DNA from: a virus
Virus record (IMG/VR): IMGVR_UViG_3300020020_000168
Span: 1 to 22,160 of that record
Length of the DNA stretch: 22,160 nt
Strand: one strand, 5' to 3'
A model generated the notes under the pieces. It was given only the letters and a program-made list of their open reading frames with translations. It ran no database searches and was not told the origin of the DNA. The translations under genes and the position numbers were made by a program. Shown here one piece after another: positions 5,887-12,192 of this stretch. Position 1 is the stretch's first letter, and every line of letters begins with the position of its first letter.

Positions 5887-7249
5887 TCGTTTTTTCTTGC
5901 GATGGGCGGGCCTCCTTGCCCTCGTCGTTCTTGTAGCGGTGCCCGCGGCGTCTGCACTAGACACAGCACAGGCTCAACTGGCTGCGGCCGAGTCCGCTGT
6001 CGACATCCCATCGAGGGGCGTACAAGCCATCGTTAGTGTTCCGCAAGTGGTTCTCGACGGCGGTTCTGTCGTCTACAGCCATGTGAGGCTCGAAGCGGAC
6101 GCCGGTCATGCCCAGATCGGGTGGATGAAGTCAGAGGGTAACTCCAACAGCGACTTCGACTGCGACCCTGGGGGCAACGATGGAGGTGTCACCTTCGCCG
6201 GTATTCAGATCGAATCGCGGATCGGTGACACTTACTCCTGTCAGTTCATGGCAACCCCGCTCGGATATACCTGGGGGCAAGCGGTCGAGATGCGGGTTCA
6301 GTACGTCGGTACGGAGGAAGGCGACCCTGAGATCGACGGGGATTTCATCGCCTGGTTCGACAACTTCATTCCGTTCACGATGTATGACCTTGGCTGGATA
6401 CCGAGTTTCGTAGGCACGGCCGCGAGCGTTGGAAGTGAATGGTTCGCGGATTCGGCCGACTCTCCTTACCTATACAGGACGGCTTTCTCCGGCTTGGCAT
6501 ACCAGCCTGTTGATGCAGAGTTGGAAGATCCTTTCGTAGTTGCTGACGATGCACTCTTCCATCCGAAAGACCCTGTTTCGGAGCCGTTTGCATATAACTT
6601 CTACCACGGTTCTGACACTAACAGCGGCAGTATCGTCTACCCGGCTGAATCCATTATTTCCAATATGGTGCTCGACAACTTCAACCGTGCGGATGAGAAC
6701 CCGCTCTCGTTCGGCGGCAACTGGGCGCAGGGTCATACCTCTTGGTGTACGCATCCGCTGAAAGTTCTTTCCAACCGAGCGCGCTCGACCGCCAACAACT
6801 TCAACGGTGCCTACTGGACGCCCTCAACGTTCTCTGGGGACATAAAGGTATTCGGCAAGATGACAGACGGTTGGCCGACGAACTCCGCTTCCCAGCTAGG
6901 GCTTCTGAAAGACGTGACCGGAAACAACACTGTCGACGGCTATGTGACCTTCCTCGTCAAGACGATTGGTGGCTACAAAGTCCAGATACGCAGACTGACC
7001 AACAATGTCGCGACGATACTCAAGAACGTGTCTATGCCGGTCAATCCAGTACCCGGCGACCTGCTTCTGTTCCGCACAAACGGAGCCCTTCTACAGACCT
7101 TCATCTCGAAGGACTTGGGGCTAAGTTGGCTGAAGATCACGGAACACTCGGACAACACCTATCGCACCGGGCTATCGCTACACATCGGCGTAGGAGCAAC
7201 GAGCGGCGGCGGGCCGGGTTGGGACGACTTCGGCGGCGGGCTCGACTAA
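5879..7249 (+). CDS. Secreted protein with LamG-like C-terminal domain, 456 aa
   Basis: AAAGGAG lies seven bases before ATG 5879. Residues 1-26 form a Sec signal peptide (MRDRFFLRW, hydrophobic core, ASA). Residues about 45-180 are beta-rich with a Cys pair (C95, C121), followed by an Asp/Pro-rich linker to about 262. Residues about 264-456 begin VLDNFNRADENPLSFGGNW, a motif I associate with concanavalin/LamG-like jelly-roll domains in phage tail and secreted bacterial proteins, and end in GWDDFGGGLD. A carbohydrate-binding role beside the glycoside hydrolase is plausible. I see no catalytic motif. Composition is unlike the neighbours: 6541-6660 is 49% GC against 65% in a terminase sample, with many AT-ending codons, a sign of recent transfer. 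Confidence 0.75.
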   Translation: MRDRFFLRWAGLLALVVLVAVPAASALDTAQAQLAAAESAVDIPSRGVQAIVSVPQVVLDGGSVVYSHVRLEADAGHAQIGWMKSEGNSNSDFDCDPGGNDGGVTFAGIQIESRIGDTYSCQFMATPLGYTWGQAVEMRVQYVGTEEGDPEIDGDFIAWFDNFIPFTMYDLGWIPSFVGTAASVGSEWFADSADSPYLYRTAFSGLAYQPVDAELEDPFVVADDALFHPKDPVSEPFAYNFYHGSDTNSGSIVYPAESIISNMVLDNFNRADENPLSFGGNWAQGHTSWCTHPLKVLSNRARSTANNFNGAYWTPSTFSGDIKVFGKMTDGWPTNSASQLGLLKDVTGNNTVDGYVTFLVKTIGGYKVQIRRLTNNVATILKNVSMPVNPVPGDLLLFRTNGALLQTFISKDLGLSWLKITEHSDNTYRTGLSLHIGVGATSGGGPGWDDFGGGLD

Positions 7250-7563
7250 TGAAGCTCCAGGGCATCATCTACGTCATGGTCGTGGCGCTGGCCGCGGTGG
7301 CATGGTTCGCCCCGGTGGGCACCTCGCAGGAGGTGCTCCCCGAGCAGTCCGTGCTTCTCACCGCGTGCAAGTCGGCGACCCAGCTCGGACAGATCGGAGG
7401 CGTCAACGTCTCCCGCTGCCGGAAGGTCGTTGTGGTTGAGGAAGGGAACATCGCGCTCGTCACCGTGAAGGTCTGGGTGGACGGGCAGGGTACGTTCATC
7501 ATTCGCTTCGCGTACCAGAAGAGCGTCTGGAGTCAGTCCGCCGTGGATGTGCAGCCGGGATGA
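7249..7563 (+). CDS. Small exported protein, 104 aa
   Basis: ATG 7249 shares a base with the stop of the preceding gene (TAATG). Residues 1-26 form a signal peptide or N-terminal anchor (KLQGIIYVMVVALAAVAWFA, then PVGTSQ). The mature part has two Cys (in TACKSA and VSRCRKV), about 19 residues apart, that could form a disulfide outside the membrane. It continues as beta strands (KVVVVEEGNIALVTVKVWVD, then GTFIIRFAYQ). The fold looks like a small beta protein, and no family was recognised. It is translationally coupled to the metalloprotease downstream (ATGA), so an inhibitor, chaperone or partner role is possible but not shown. Confidence 0.75.
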   Translation: MKLQGIIYVMVVALAAVAWFAPVGTSQEVLPEQSVLLTACKSATQLGQIGGVNVSRCRKVVVVEEGNIALVTVKVWVDGQGTFIIRFAYQKSVWSQSAVDVQPG

Positions 7564-8093
7564 GGCTGGTCGCGGTCACGACCGTGATCTGGTGCGTCGT
7601 CGCGGTCTTCTGGTGGTTCACGATAGGAGCCGAAGTGGCACAAGCCCAGTACTCCCCCAGGAGCTTCAACGAGGCGTTGTCCGAGTTCATGGGCAGGCCG
7701 ATCCGCGTGGGCTACCAGGGCGGACAGGGCAACCTCTTCGCGAGTGGAGCCACCTCAAACGCTAAGGTCGGGCGCATCCACCTCCAGCGTCCCCACTATC
7801 GCGCGCTGACTTCGCAGGATCCGAACGCCGAGGGCCTGCCCCTCGCGCTCGGGATGCTGGCGCACGAGATGGGCCACTACTCGCCCGGCGCGGCGGACTA
7901 CCGCGGCACGCCGAACGGCACGGGGGGCTTGGACTACGATCTCAGCGTCCCAGAGGGGCTCGCCGACACCTACGCCTACACGAACATGCTCAAGATCGCC
8001 AAGTTCCTCGGCTACAGGCAGCCGAAACTTGTGGCCGCTCGGGCCGTCACCCGGTTCAAGCAGTTCCGCAAGGCCAACCCCTACGATCTGTGA
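7560..8093 (+). CDS. Exported zinc metalloprotease-like protein (HEXXH), 177 aa
   Basis: ATG 7560 overlaps the preceding stop (ATGA). Residues 1-29 form a signal peptide or N-terminal anchor (VAVTTVIWCVVAVFWWF, with AQA at 27-29 as a possible cleavage site). The mature domain carries the zinc motif HEMGH (H102, E103, H106) in the helix LALGMLAHEMGHYSPG. It is followed 26 residues later by PEGLADTYAY, whose E132 and D136 fit the third-ligand E-x-x-A-D segment of gluzincin-type peptidases. A basic C-terminal tail follows. At about 150 mature residues it is a minimal catalytic domain with no obvious propeptide. The likely role is peptide-bond cleavage outside the membrane, of a host envelope protein, a cross-link or a virion partner. 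The substrate is unknown. Confidence 0.82.
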   Translation: MRLVAVTTVIWCVVAVFWWFTIGAEVAQAQYSPRSFNEALSEFMGRPIRVGYQGGQGNLFASGATSNAKVGRIHLQRPHYRALTSQDPNAEGLPLALGMLAHEMGHYSPGAADYRGTPNGTGGLDYDLSVPEGLADTYAYTNMLKIAKFLGYRQPKLVAARAVTRFKQFRKANPYDL

Positions 8094-8106
8094 TCGGGAG
8101 GCCCTA

Positions 8107-8283
8107 ATGCCCATGCCCCGCAAGTACCGCAACAACGCAGAGAAGCAGGCCGCGTACCGTGCGCGCCAGAAGGCGGGCAGGGTCGTGCCGCATCCCACGC
8201 GAGGCAACGAGGCCATCACCCGGCGTGTCATGGACGAGGGTCGCAAGTCCCTCGACGCCATCCTCGGGGACAGGAAGAAGTGA
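8107..8283 (+). CDS. Small basic protein, 58 aa
   Basis: Chosen start is ATG 8107, nine bases after GGGAGG; a longer reading into the protease gene has no site. The product is strongly basic, opening MPMPRKYRNNAEKQAAYRAR. That YRNNAEKQAAYRARQKAG motif is one I recall in many short phage and plasmid proteins and resembles a basic nucleic-acid-binding helix. The second half (EAITRRVMDEGRKSLDAILG) is probably a second helix. It may bind DNA or RNA. The actual target and role are unknown. Confidence 0.7.
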   Translation: MPMPRKYRNNAEKQAAYRARQKAGRVVPHPTRGNEAITRRVMDEGRKSLDAILGDRKK

Positions 8284-8286
8284 GCC

Positions 8287-8637
8287 ATGGGGCTACGCGG
8301 GAGCAAACCCGAACCCCAGAGCTGGAGCTACCGTTGCTCGATCTGCGCGATGAGCTACCCGATGGTCGGGCCGTGCAAGATCTGCGGCGAGCCTACTTCT
8401 GCGATCTCGCACTCCCCTCCCGACCCTGACTGGGAGTACAAGGTGGAGCTAGCTCTCGCGGTCGATCCCGAGTTCTTCGACAAGCCGACGCACTGGCGCT
8501 TCGAGCAGCTCGTGTTTGCCGGAGCCCCAGTCAAGTTCGCCGAGAAGATCGCCGCTGACCGCACCATCGACCTGCACAAAGCGTGCAAGCTCTTCCGTGA
8601 GGCGCCTGCGGATCTCGCGGTAGCGATCCTCCTGTGA
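8287..8637 (+). CDS. Zinc-ribbon protein, 116 aa
   Basis: ATG 8287 follows AGGAAG by several bases and lies three bases after the preceding stop. Residues 17-33 contain CSIC and CKIC (C17, C20, C30, C33), a compact CxxC-x9-CxxC zinc ribbon (rubredoxin-knuckle type). The remainder is helical (EYKVELALAVDPEFF, later LHKACKLFREAPADLAVAIL) with no catalytic signature. Such short zinc-ribbon proteins between phage late genes often turn out to be structural or head-maturation accessory proteins, but this is not established here. It has an overlapping GTG frame at its end. Confidence 0.75.
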   Translation: MGLRGSKPEPQSWSYRCSICAMSYPMVGPCKICGEPTSAISHSPPDPDWEYKVELALAVDPEFFDKPTHWRFEQLVFAGAPVKFAEKIAADRTIDLHKACKLFREAPADLAVAILL

Positions 8638-8729
8638 ACGAAACTGACCCCGATCCTGGGGCGGTACAACGACCGGCACTGTCGCGGCTACGGGCCGCAG
8701 ATGTGCAGAAGGAGTACAGCGATGGCTGA
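8634..8729 (+). CDS. Possible 31-aa small protein
   Basis: GTG 8634 overlaps the zinc-ribbon stop (GTGA) and the frame runs to 8729, overlapping the next gene's ATG at 8722. It fills the only gap between those genes and ends in ADVQKEYSDG. No ribosome binding site is evident apart from coupling. It may be a real micro-protein or only a spacer. Confidence 0.35.
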   Translation: MNETDPDPGAVQRPALSRLRAADVQKEYSDG

Positions 8730-9042
8730 AAAGCTGATCGTCAACGGTACGAACGCGGCTCTTGCCGCGCAGGGGGAGACCACCCCCGCTTTCACGGCTG
8801 CGAACTCGACGGGCGCGATCACGGCGGCGGAAGCCGACGCGGTGGCTGACCTGGAGGGGTACGCGGTCATGAAGCTGAACGCCACCACGGCAGGCAAGGC
8901 AGCCGTGATCCTGACCCTCCTCGACAACCTCTCGTCAGGGCTCGACCTGAGCACTACGGCCAAGCGTAAGCAGTTCCGCCTCAAGGCGGGCTTGCAGGAC
9001 TACGTTGACCTGCTCAAGTCGATCCCGTCACAAGGAGCGTGA
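8722..9042 (+). CDS. Hypothetical protein, 106 aa
   Basis: ATG 8722 is preferred over an earlier in-frame ATG at 8701 because AGAAGGAG lies nine bases before it. The product is Ala/Thr-rich: MAEKLIVNGTNAALAAQGET, an Ala/Asp helix (AITAAEADAVADLEGY), a second helix (AGKAAVILTLLDNLSSG) and a basic C-terminal helix (TAKRKQFRLKAGLQDYVDLL). No Cys, signal peptide or membrane span is present. It looks like a small soluble, possibly virion, protein and sits in a run of short genes ahead of the packaging module. No family was recognised. Confidence 0.7.
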   Translation: MAEKLIVNGTNAALAAQGETTPAFTAANSTGAITAAEADAVADLEGYAVMKLNATTAGKAAVILTLLDNLSSGLDLSTTAKRKQFRLKAGLQDYVDLLKSIPSQGA

Positions 9043-9045
9043 GTC

Positions 9046-9237
9046 ATGGCTCACTTCATCGAAGAGCGCGAGATCGTCATTCCGGTTGGCGTCGAAGTGG
9101 TGAAGGTCGTCGGTTCGCGAGACGGCACCTACACCGGCTCCAAGTTGCTCGTGAAGGCCCACTCGGACGTGAACGCTGCGACCGCTAAGGGCCTCGGCGA
9201 CGACCTGGGCGACAACATCAAGACGGCGTACGCCTGA
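9046..9237 (+). CDS. Hypothetical protein, 63 aa
   Basis: AAGGAG lies about eight bases before ATG 9046, formed at the end of the preceding gene. The N-terminal half is beta-like (FIEEREIVIPVGVEVVKVVG) and the C-terminal half helical with Asp/Lys (SDVNAATAKGLGDDLGDNIK). There is no signal peptide, Cys or membrane span. The stop shares a base with the next gene's ATG (TGATG). Its small size and position suggest co-expression with the adjoining short genes. Function unknown. Confidence 0.7.
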   Translation: MAHFIEEREIVIPVGVEVVKVVGSRDGTYTGSKLLVKAHSDVNAATAKGLGDDLGDNIKTAYA

Positions 9238-9341
9238 TGTTCCCCGACTGGGATCTCATCCTCAACGTGGCGAGTGGAGTTCTGTTCGCATGGGCGGTCA
9301 TCACCGTGGCCAGCCTCCTCTTCGGAGCGGCTCGAAGGTGA
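9237..9341 (+). CDS. Single-TM small membrane peptide, 34 aa
   Basis: ATG 9237 overlaps the preceding stop (TGATG) and the stop overlaps the next GTG (GTGA). The peptide has a short polar start (MFPDWDL), one continuous hydrophobic span of about 22 residues (the centre is VASGVLFAWAVITVASLLF) and a short basic end (GAARR). That is a clean single transmembrane helix with a cytoplasmic positive end. Phage peptides of this size can act in lysis or as membrane inhibitors. Here only the topology is seen. Confidence 0.6.
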   Translation: MFPDWDLILNVASGVLFAWAVITVASLLFGAARR

Positions 9342-9532
9342 CCCAGCCCGAGGAACAGCCCTCGGCGATCAGGGTGCTCCCCCCTGACTACAACCCGAAC
9401 GTGGACGGGGGGCGCATCGCGTGGCAACTGTTCGATAGCTGGATGGTTCCGCCGAGAGAAGTGTTCCTCCGCAAGAACGACGAAGGGGAGACCATCGTGC
9501 TCGCGTACGGCGGTCACCCCATCGTCTTGTAA
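9338..9532 (+). CDS. Hypothetical protein, 64 aa
   Basis: I choose GTG 9338, which overlaps the preceding stop (GTGA); an in-frame ATG at 9290 would overlap the membrane-peptide gene by 52 bases and adds an unlikely basic tail. The product is soluble, opening TQPEEQPSAIRVLPPDYNPN and ending ETIVLAYGGHPIVL, with the centre IAWQLFDSWMVPPREVFLRK. No known domain was recognised. Its stop codon lies exactly at the start of the tRNA-like element. Confidence 0.65.
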   Translation: MTQPEEQPSAIRVLPPDYNPNVDGGRIAWQLFDSWMVPPREVFLRKNDEGETIVLAYGGHPIVL

Positions 9533-9582
9533 CCGACGCTCAGTGGATGTGCTCTGCGCGGGTTCGACTCCCGCCGTCGGTT
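9531..9582 (+). ncRNA. tRNA-like element lacking the anticodon arm
   Basis: AACCGACG (9531-9538) pairs with CGTCGGTT (9575-9582) as an acceptor-like 8-bp stem. Directly stacked inside is a perfect T-arm: GCGGG (9558-9562), TTCGACT loop (9563-9569), CCCGC (9570-9574). The 19 bases between the acceptor 5' strand and the T-arm begin CTCAGTGGAT, the usual tRNA D-loop sequence, but about 22 further bases expected for the D-stem closure, anticodon arm and variable loop are missing. No CCA follows (TTTGCC). It is therefore a decayed tRNA, a minihelix mimic or a tRNA-derived attachment remnant, not a working decoding tRNA. Confidence 0.65.
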
Positions 9583-9584
9583 TT

Positions 9585-9639
9585 GCCCCCGCTGGACTCC
9601 CGTCGCGTAGCCGCGAGGAGACCACCTTGGTGCGGGGGC
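9585..9639 (+). ncRNA. Three-way-junction hairpin next to the tRNA-like element
   Basis: GCCCCCGC (9585-9592) and GCGGGGGC (9632-9639) form a perfect 8-bp stem. Inside it the sequence folds into a bulged hairpin (CTCC ... TCGCG-TAGC-CGCGA-GGAG) and a small CACC-TT-GGTG pairing. It starts two bases after the tRNA-like element and ends 16 bases before the next start codon. The two structures may be one RNA, or this one may be a terminator or leader element for the holin-like gene. The structure is seen; the function is inferred. Confidence 0.45.
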
Positions 9640-9654
9640 TCTTACCGAAAGGAC

Positions 9655-9939
9655 ATGATGTACCCGAATGACGCTCTGGCTCTCACAGTTCCTCTTACGG
9701 TGGTGGTTGCGGCTGATCTCACTCCTCTGATGGTTGGTGGGATGGCTGGAGCTGTGTCGCTCGGGGGCATCTACCTGTCGCATCGACTGGCCTCGAAGAA
9801 GATTGCGGAGATCCACGTTCTCGTGAACAGTCGCCTTACCGAGGCCCTCAATGAGATCTCTGATCTCAAGACCATCGTGGCACGCAAGGATTCAGTCATC
9901 CAAGAACAAGCCGAAGAGAAGGAGTTGAGGCGCAAGTGA
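9655..9939 (+). CDS. Membrane protein with coiled coil, holin-like, 94 aa
   Basis: Start is ATG 9655 or the adjacent ATG 9658, after AAAGGA; the longer frame back to 9547 runs through the structured RNA and is rejected. Residues about 8-43 hold one or two hydrophobic spans (ALALTVPLTVVVAADL, then LMVGGMAGAVSLGGIYLS). They are followed by a long charged coiled coil (SRLTEALNEISDLKTIVA, then KDSVIQEQAEEKELRRK). This small TM plus charged-helix layout is common among phage holins and related membrane proteins. No endolysin gene adjoins it, so a holin role is inference only. Confidence 0.7.
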   Translation: MMYPNDALALTVPLTVVVAADLTPLMVGGMAGAVSLGGIYLSHRLASKKIAEIHVLVNSRLTEALNEISDLKTIVARKDSVIQEQAEEKELRRK

Positions 9940-10139
9940 TGGACTGGTGGGAGGCCCCCGAGTGGGGCAAGCCTGTGGTCATGAAGTTCCCCGACCGATC
10001 ACGGTCATCGTCGATACCCGTGAAGCAGATCGGATGCTCAGGAGGCCCCGCTTGCGAGTGCCTCCGCGTCCGCGTCTTCGCCGAGCGGCCGATGCGAGCT
10101 GAGGTGCTGTGTGACCGAAAGACACCTGACCAGGGCTGA
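9939..10139 (+). CDS. Hypothetical protein, 66 aa
   Basis: ATG 9939 overlaps the preceding stop (TGATG) and has GAGG eight bases upstream; a GTG one codon earlier is an alternative. The product opens MDWWEAPEWGKPVVMKFPDR and contains a Cys trio (GCSGGPACECLR) that could bind metal or form a disulfide. Its last 29 bases overlap the terminase gene in another frame, so terminase translation may be coupled to it. No family was recognised. Confidence 0.6.
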   Translation: MDWWEAPEWGKPVVMKFPDRSRSSSIPVKQIGCSGGPACECLRVRVFAERPMRAEVLCDRKTPDQG

Positions 10140-11817
10140 GGCCCTGGAGCACTACAGGTACGAGAAGGCGCAGTCACACCCGCGCTTCCTCCTGCCCCAC
10201 ATGAGCGTCCCGGACTCCCGCGAGGGCGTCTTCTTCCAGTTCGCCACGTTGAGCTGGGAGGAGGCAGTCGAGCTGGAGATGCCGTTCCTCGCCGAGAACA
10301 TCTACCGCGGCGACGAGCCCTTGGGCGAGACGAGCTGGGGCTGGCAGCGCGACTACCTCGACTTCATCATCGACAACCCGTTCACGGTCACGCTCAAGGC
10401 GCGGCAGCTCGGGGTGTCGTGGATCTGGGACGGCGCGATCTGCTGGGATCTCCTCTTCTTCGCGGGCATCGACGACTTGATCTACTCGATCAAGGAGGAC
10501 GACGCCATCGAGCAGATCAACCGCGTGTGGGATCTCTGGCTCTCCCTCCCCGACTACATGAAGGTCGGGCTCAAGGTGCTCAAGCCGTGGGGCGATGCTC
10601 GCCCCTCGAACCGCATCGAGATCGAGCACCAGGACGGCCGTGTCTCGACCGTGACGGGGATGCCCGCCACGAAGAAGTCCGGCCACTCGCGCGTCGCCCG
10701 GCGCGTCCTCTTTGACGAGGGCGCCCACCAGGAGTTCGCGCGGCCGATCTGGAAGGCCATCATCCCCGCGGCAGGCGACTCGGGCGGCAACATCGGCGCG
10801 GTCTCGACCGCGAACGGGATGTCCGACGGCGCTGGCGGCGGCAACTTCTTCCACGAGCTGTACTCCGGCGCGGGCGGGGTGGACTACCCCAACGTGAAGG
10901 CGATCTTCCTCGACGTGTTCCGGCACCCGCAGCGCGACGAGAAGTGGTACGCCTCGCAGAATCTCGACGCCTCGTCCATGGCGGAGCAGTACCCGCGGGA
11001 CGACGACGAAGCCTTCCTCCTCACCGGCAACCCGTTCTTCGAGCTGGAGGCCCTCCACTACTACGCCCGCGAGGCAGCAGTCGAGCCCCTCGGCCGGTAT
11101 GCGTTCAAGACCTTCGGCACCAACATGGCCGCGGCCCGACTCACACGAGTGGACGGCGGCGAGCTGGAGATATACCGGCGTCCGACCGAGGACGGCAGCT
11201 ACTTCATCGGCGCGGACTGTGCGACCGGCGACGGCAAGGACTACTCGGTGGCCGCGGTCATCGACCTTGCCGACGGCGCCCCGTGCGCCGAGCTACGGAT
11301 GAAGGCCGACTACACGGACTTCACGCGCTCGCTCCACTTCCTCGGCCGGTACTACAACAGCGCCTGGATCGCCCCAGAGAAGGGCGGCGGCTACGGAGAC
11401 GTGGTGATCGCCTACCTCCGCGACGGCCACGAGGGGCGCAAGCCCTACGCGCGGCTCTACCGCCACCGTCAGTTCGACGACCCGCGGCAGAAGACCCGGA
11501 AGGTGTACGGCCTGCCGATGACGAAGCAGACGCGCGGCATGGTCGTGTCCGAGCTGAACGAGTGGGTCAACAAGCACCACTGGCCGTGGCTGACCAAGCG
11601 GTTCCGCACCGAGGCCCGCACGTTCGTGCGCCGCACCTCCGGGCCGAGCCCAGCGGCGGATGACGGCGCGAACGACGACTCGATCATGGCATGGGGCATC
11701 GCGCTCCTGCTCTACGCCCGGTACGGCACGGGCCACAAGTTCGACCGGCGGAAGCAGAAGGCCGAGCCCCGCCCGACCCCCGTAACCAACCCGCTCCAAC
11801 CTAGTTCGAGGAGATGA
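10111..11817 (+). CDS. terL: Terminase large subunit (DNA-packaging ATPase/nuclease), 568 aa
   Basis: GTG 10111 has GAGGT six bases upstream. This is the motor that cuts concatemeric DNA and pumps it through the portal. The ATPase half shows a variant Walker A (KARQLGVSW, residues 96-104) and a Walker B with catalytic Glu (VLFDEGA, D202/E203). It is followed by a VSTANGMS coupling-type segment near 231-238. The nuclease half (from about 365) has an RNase H-like first strand, GADCATGDGKDYS (D369 the likely metal ligand), and a late acidic pair in NDDSIMAWG (about 521-529). Length is normal for TerL. It overlaps both neighbours and precedes the portal, the usual order. No small terminase was confidently recognised beside it. 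Confidence 0.95.
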   Translation: MTERHLTRAEALEHYRYEKAQSHPRFLLPHMSVPDSREGVFFQFATLSWEEAVELEMPFLAENIYRGDEPLGETSWGWQRDYLDFIIDNPFTVTLKARQLGVSWIWDGAICWDLLFFAGIDDLIYSIKEDDAIEQINRVWDLWLSLPDYMKVGLKVLKPWGDARPSNRIEIEHQDGRVSTVTGMPATKKSGHSRVARRVLFDEGAHQEFARPIWKAIIPAAGDSGGNIGAVSTANGMSDGAGGGNFFHELYSGAGGVDYPNVKAIFLDVFRHPQRDEKWYASQNLDASSMAEQYPRDDDEAFLLTGNPFFELEALHYYAREAAVEPLGRYAFKTFGTNMAAARLTRVDGGELEIYRRPTEDGSYFIGADCATGDGKDYSVAAVIDLADGAPCAELRMKADYTDFTRSLHFLGRYYNSAWIAPEKGGGYGDVVIAYLRDGHEGRKPYARLYRHRQFDDPRQKTRKVYGLPMTKQTRGMVVSELNEWVNKHHWPWLTKRFRTEARTFVRRTSGPSPAADDGANDDSIMAWGIALLLYARYGTGHKFDRRKQKAEPRPTPVTNPLQPSSRR

Positions 11818-12191
11818 CGATGATTCCACCCGACATGCAGGCGATGCTCGGCGGCGGGGGTGCTCCCGCAGGCCCCGCAGGAATCCCGCCCGAGCTGGCC
11901 GCGCTCATGGGTGGCGGAGAAGCGCCCCCGGAGGAGGCCGCAGGCCCGTCTGTTGTGGACGGACAACCCGGCGGCGGCGTGGATGCTCTGACCATGGCCA
12001 TCGACGCCATCCAGGACGCCATCGACGCAGAGGCCGACCAGGAGGACATCCAGGTCATGCTCAAGTGCCAGCAGCAGCTCCAGAGCATCCTCGCCAAGAA
12101 CCAGAAGGAGGCCGACGGCATGATGCAGGGCAAGATGTCCCCGCGCGGGACGCGCCAGGCAGCCGCGGCAGCCGGGGGCGGCGAGTACTGA
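11814..12191 (+). CDS. Hypothetical head-module protein, 125 aa
   Basis: ATG 11814 overlaps the terminase stop (ATGA). The N-terminal half is low-complexity Gly/Pro/Ala (GGGGAPAGPAGIPPELAAL) and probably disordered. The second half is an acidic-amphipathic helix (AIDAIQDAIDAEADQEDI, then QVMLKCQQQLQSILAKNQ). The last residues, RQAAAAAGGGEY, are again flexible. Lying between TerL and portal, it is probably a packaging or portal accessory protein, but no family was recognised. Confidence 0.7.
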   Translation: MTMIPPDMQAMLGGGGAPAGPAGIPPELAALMGGGEAPPEEAAGPSVVDGQPGGGVDALTMAIDAIQDAIDAEADQEDIQVMLKCQQQLQSILAKNQKEADGMMQGKMSPRGTRQAAAAAGGGEY

Positions 12192-12192
12192 C

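Noticed and set aside
9531-9582. Functional tRNA gene
   Set aside because: The T-arm and acceptor are perfect but the anticodon arm and D-stem closure are absent and the total length is only 52 bases; reported instead as a tRNA-like element.
10174-11058. 294-codon open frame on the minus strand
   Set aside because: It is opposite the terminase ATPase domain with intact Walker motifs; no ribosome site and biased composition.
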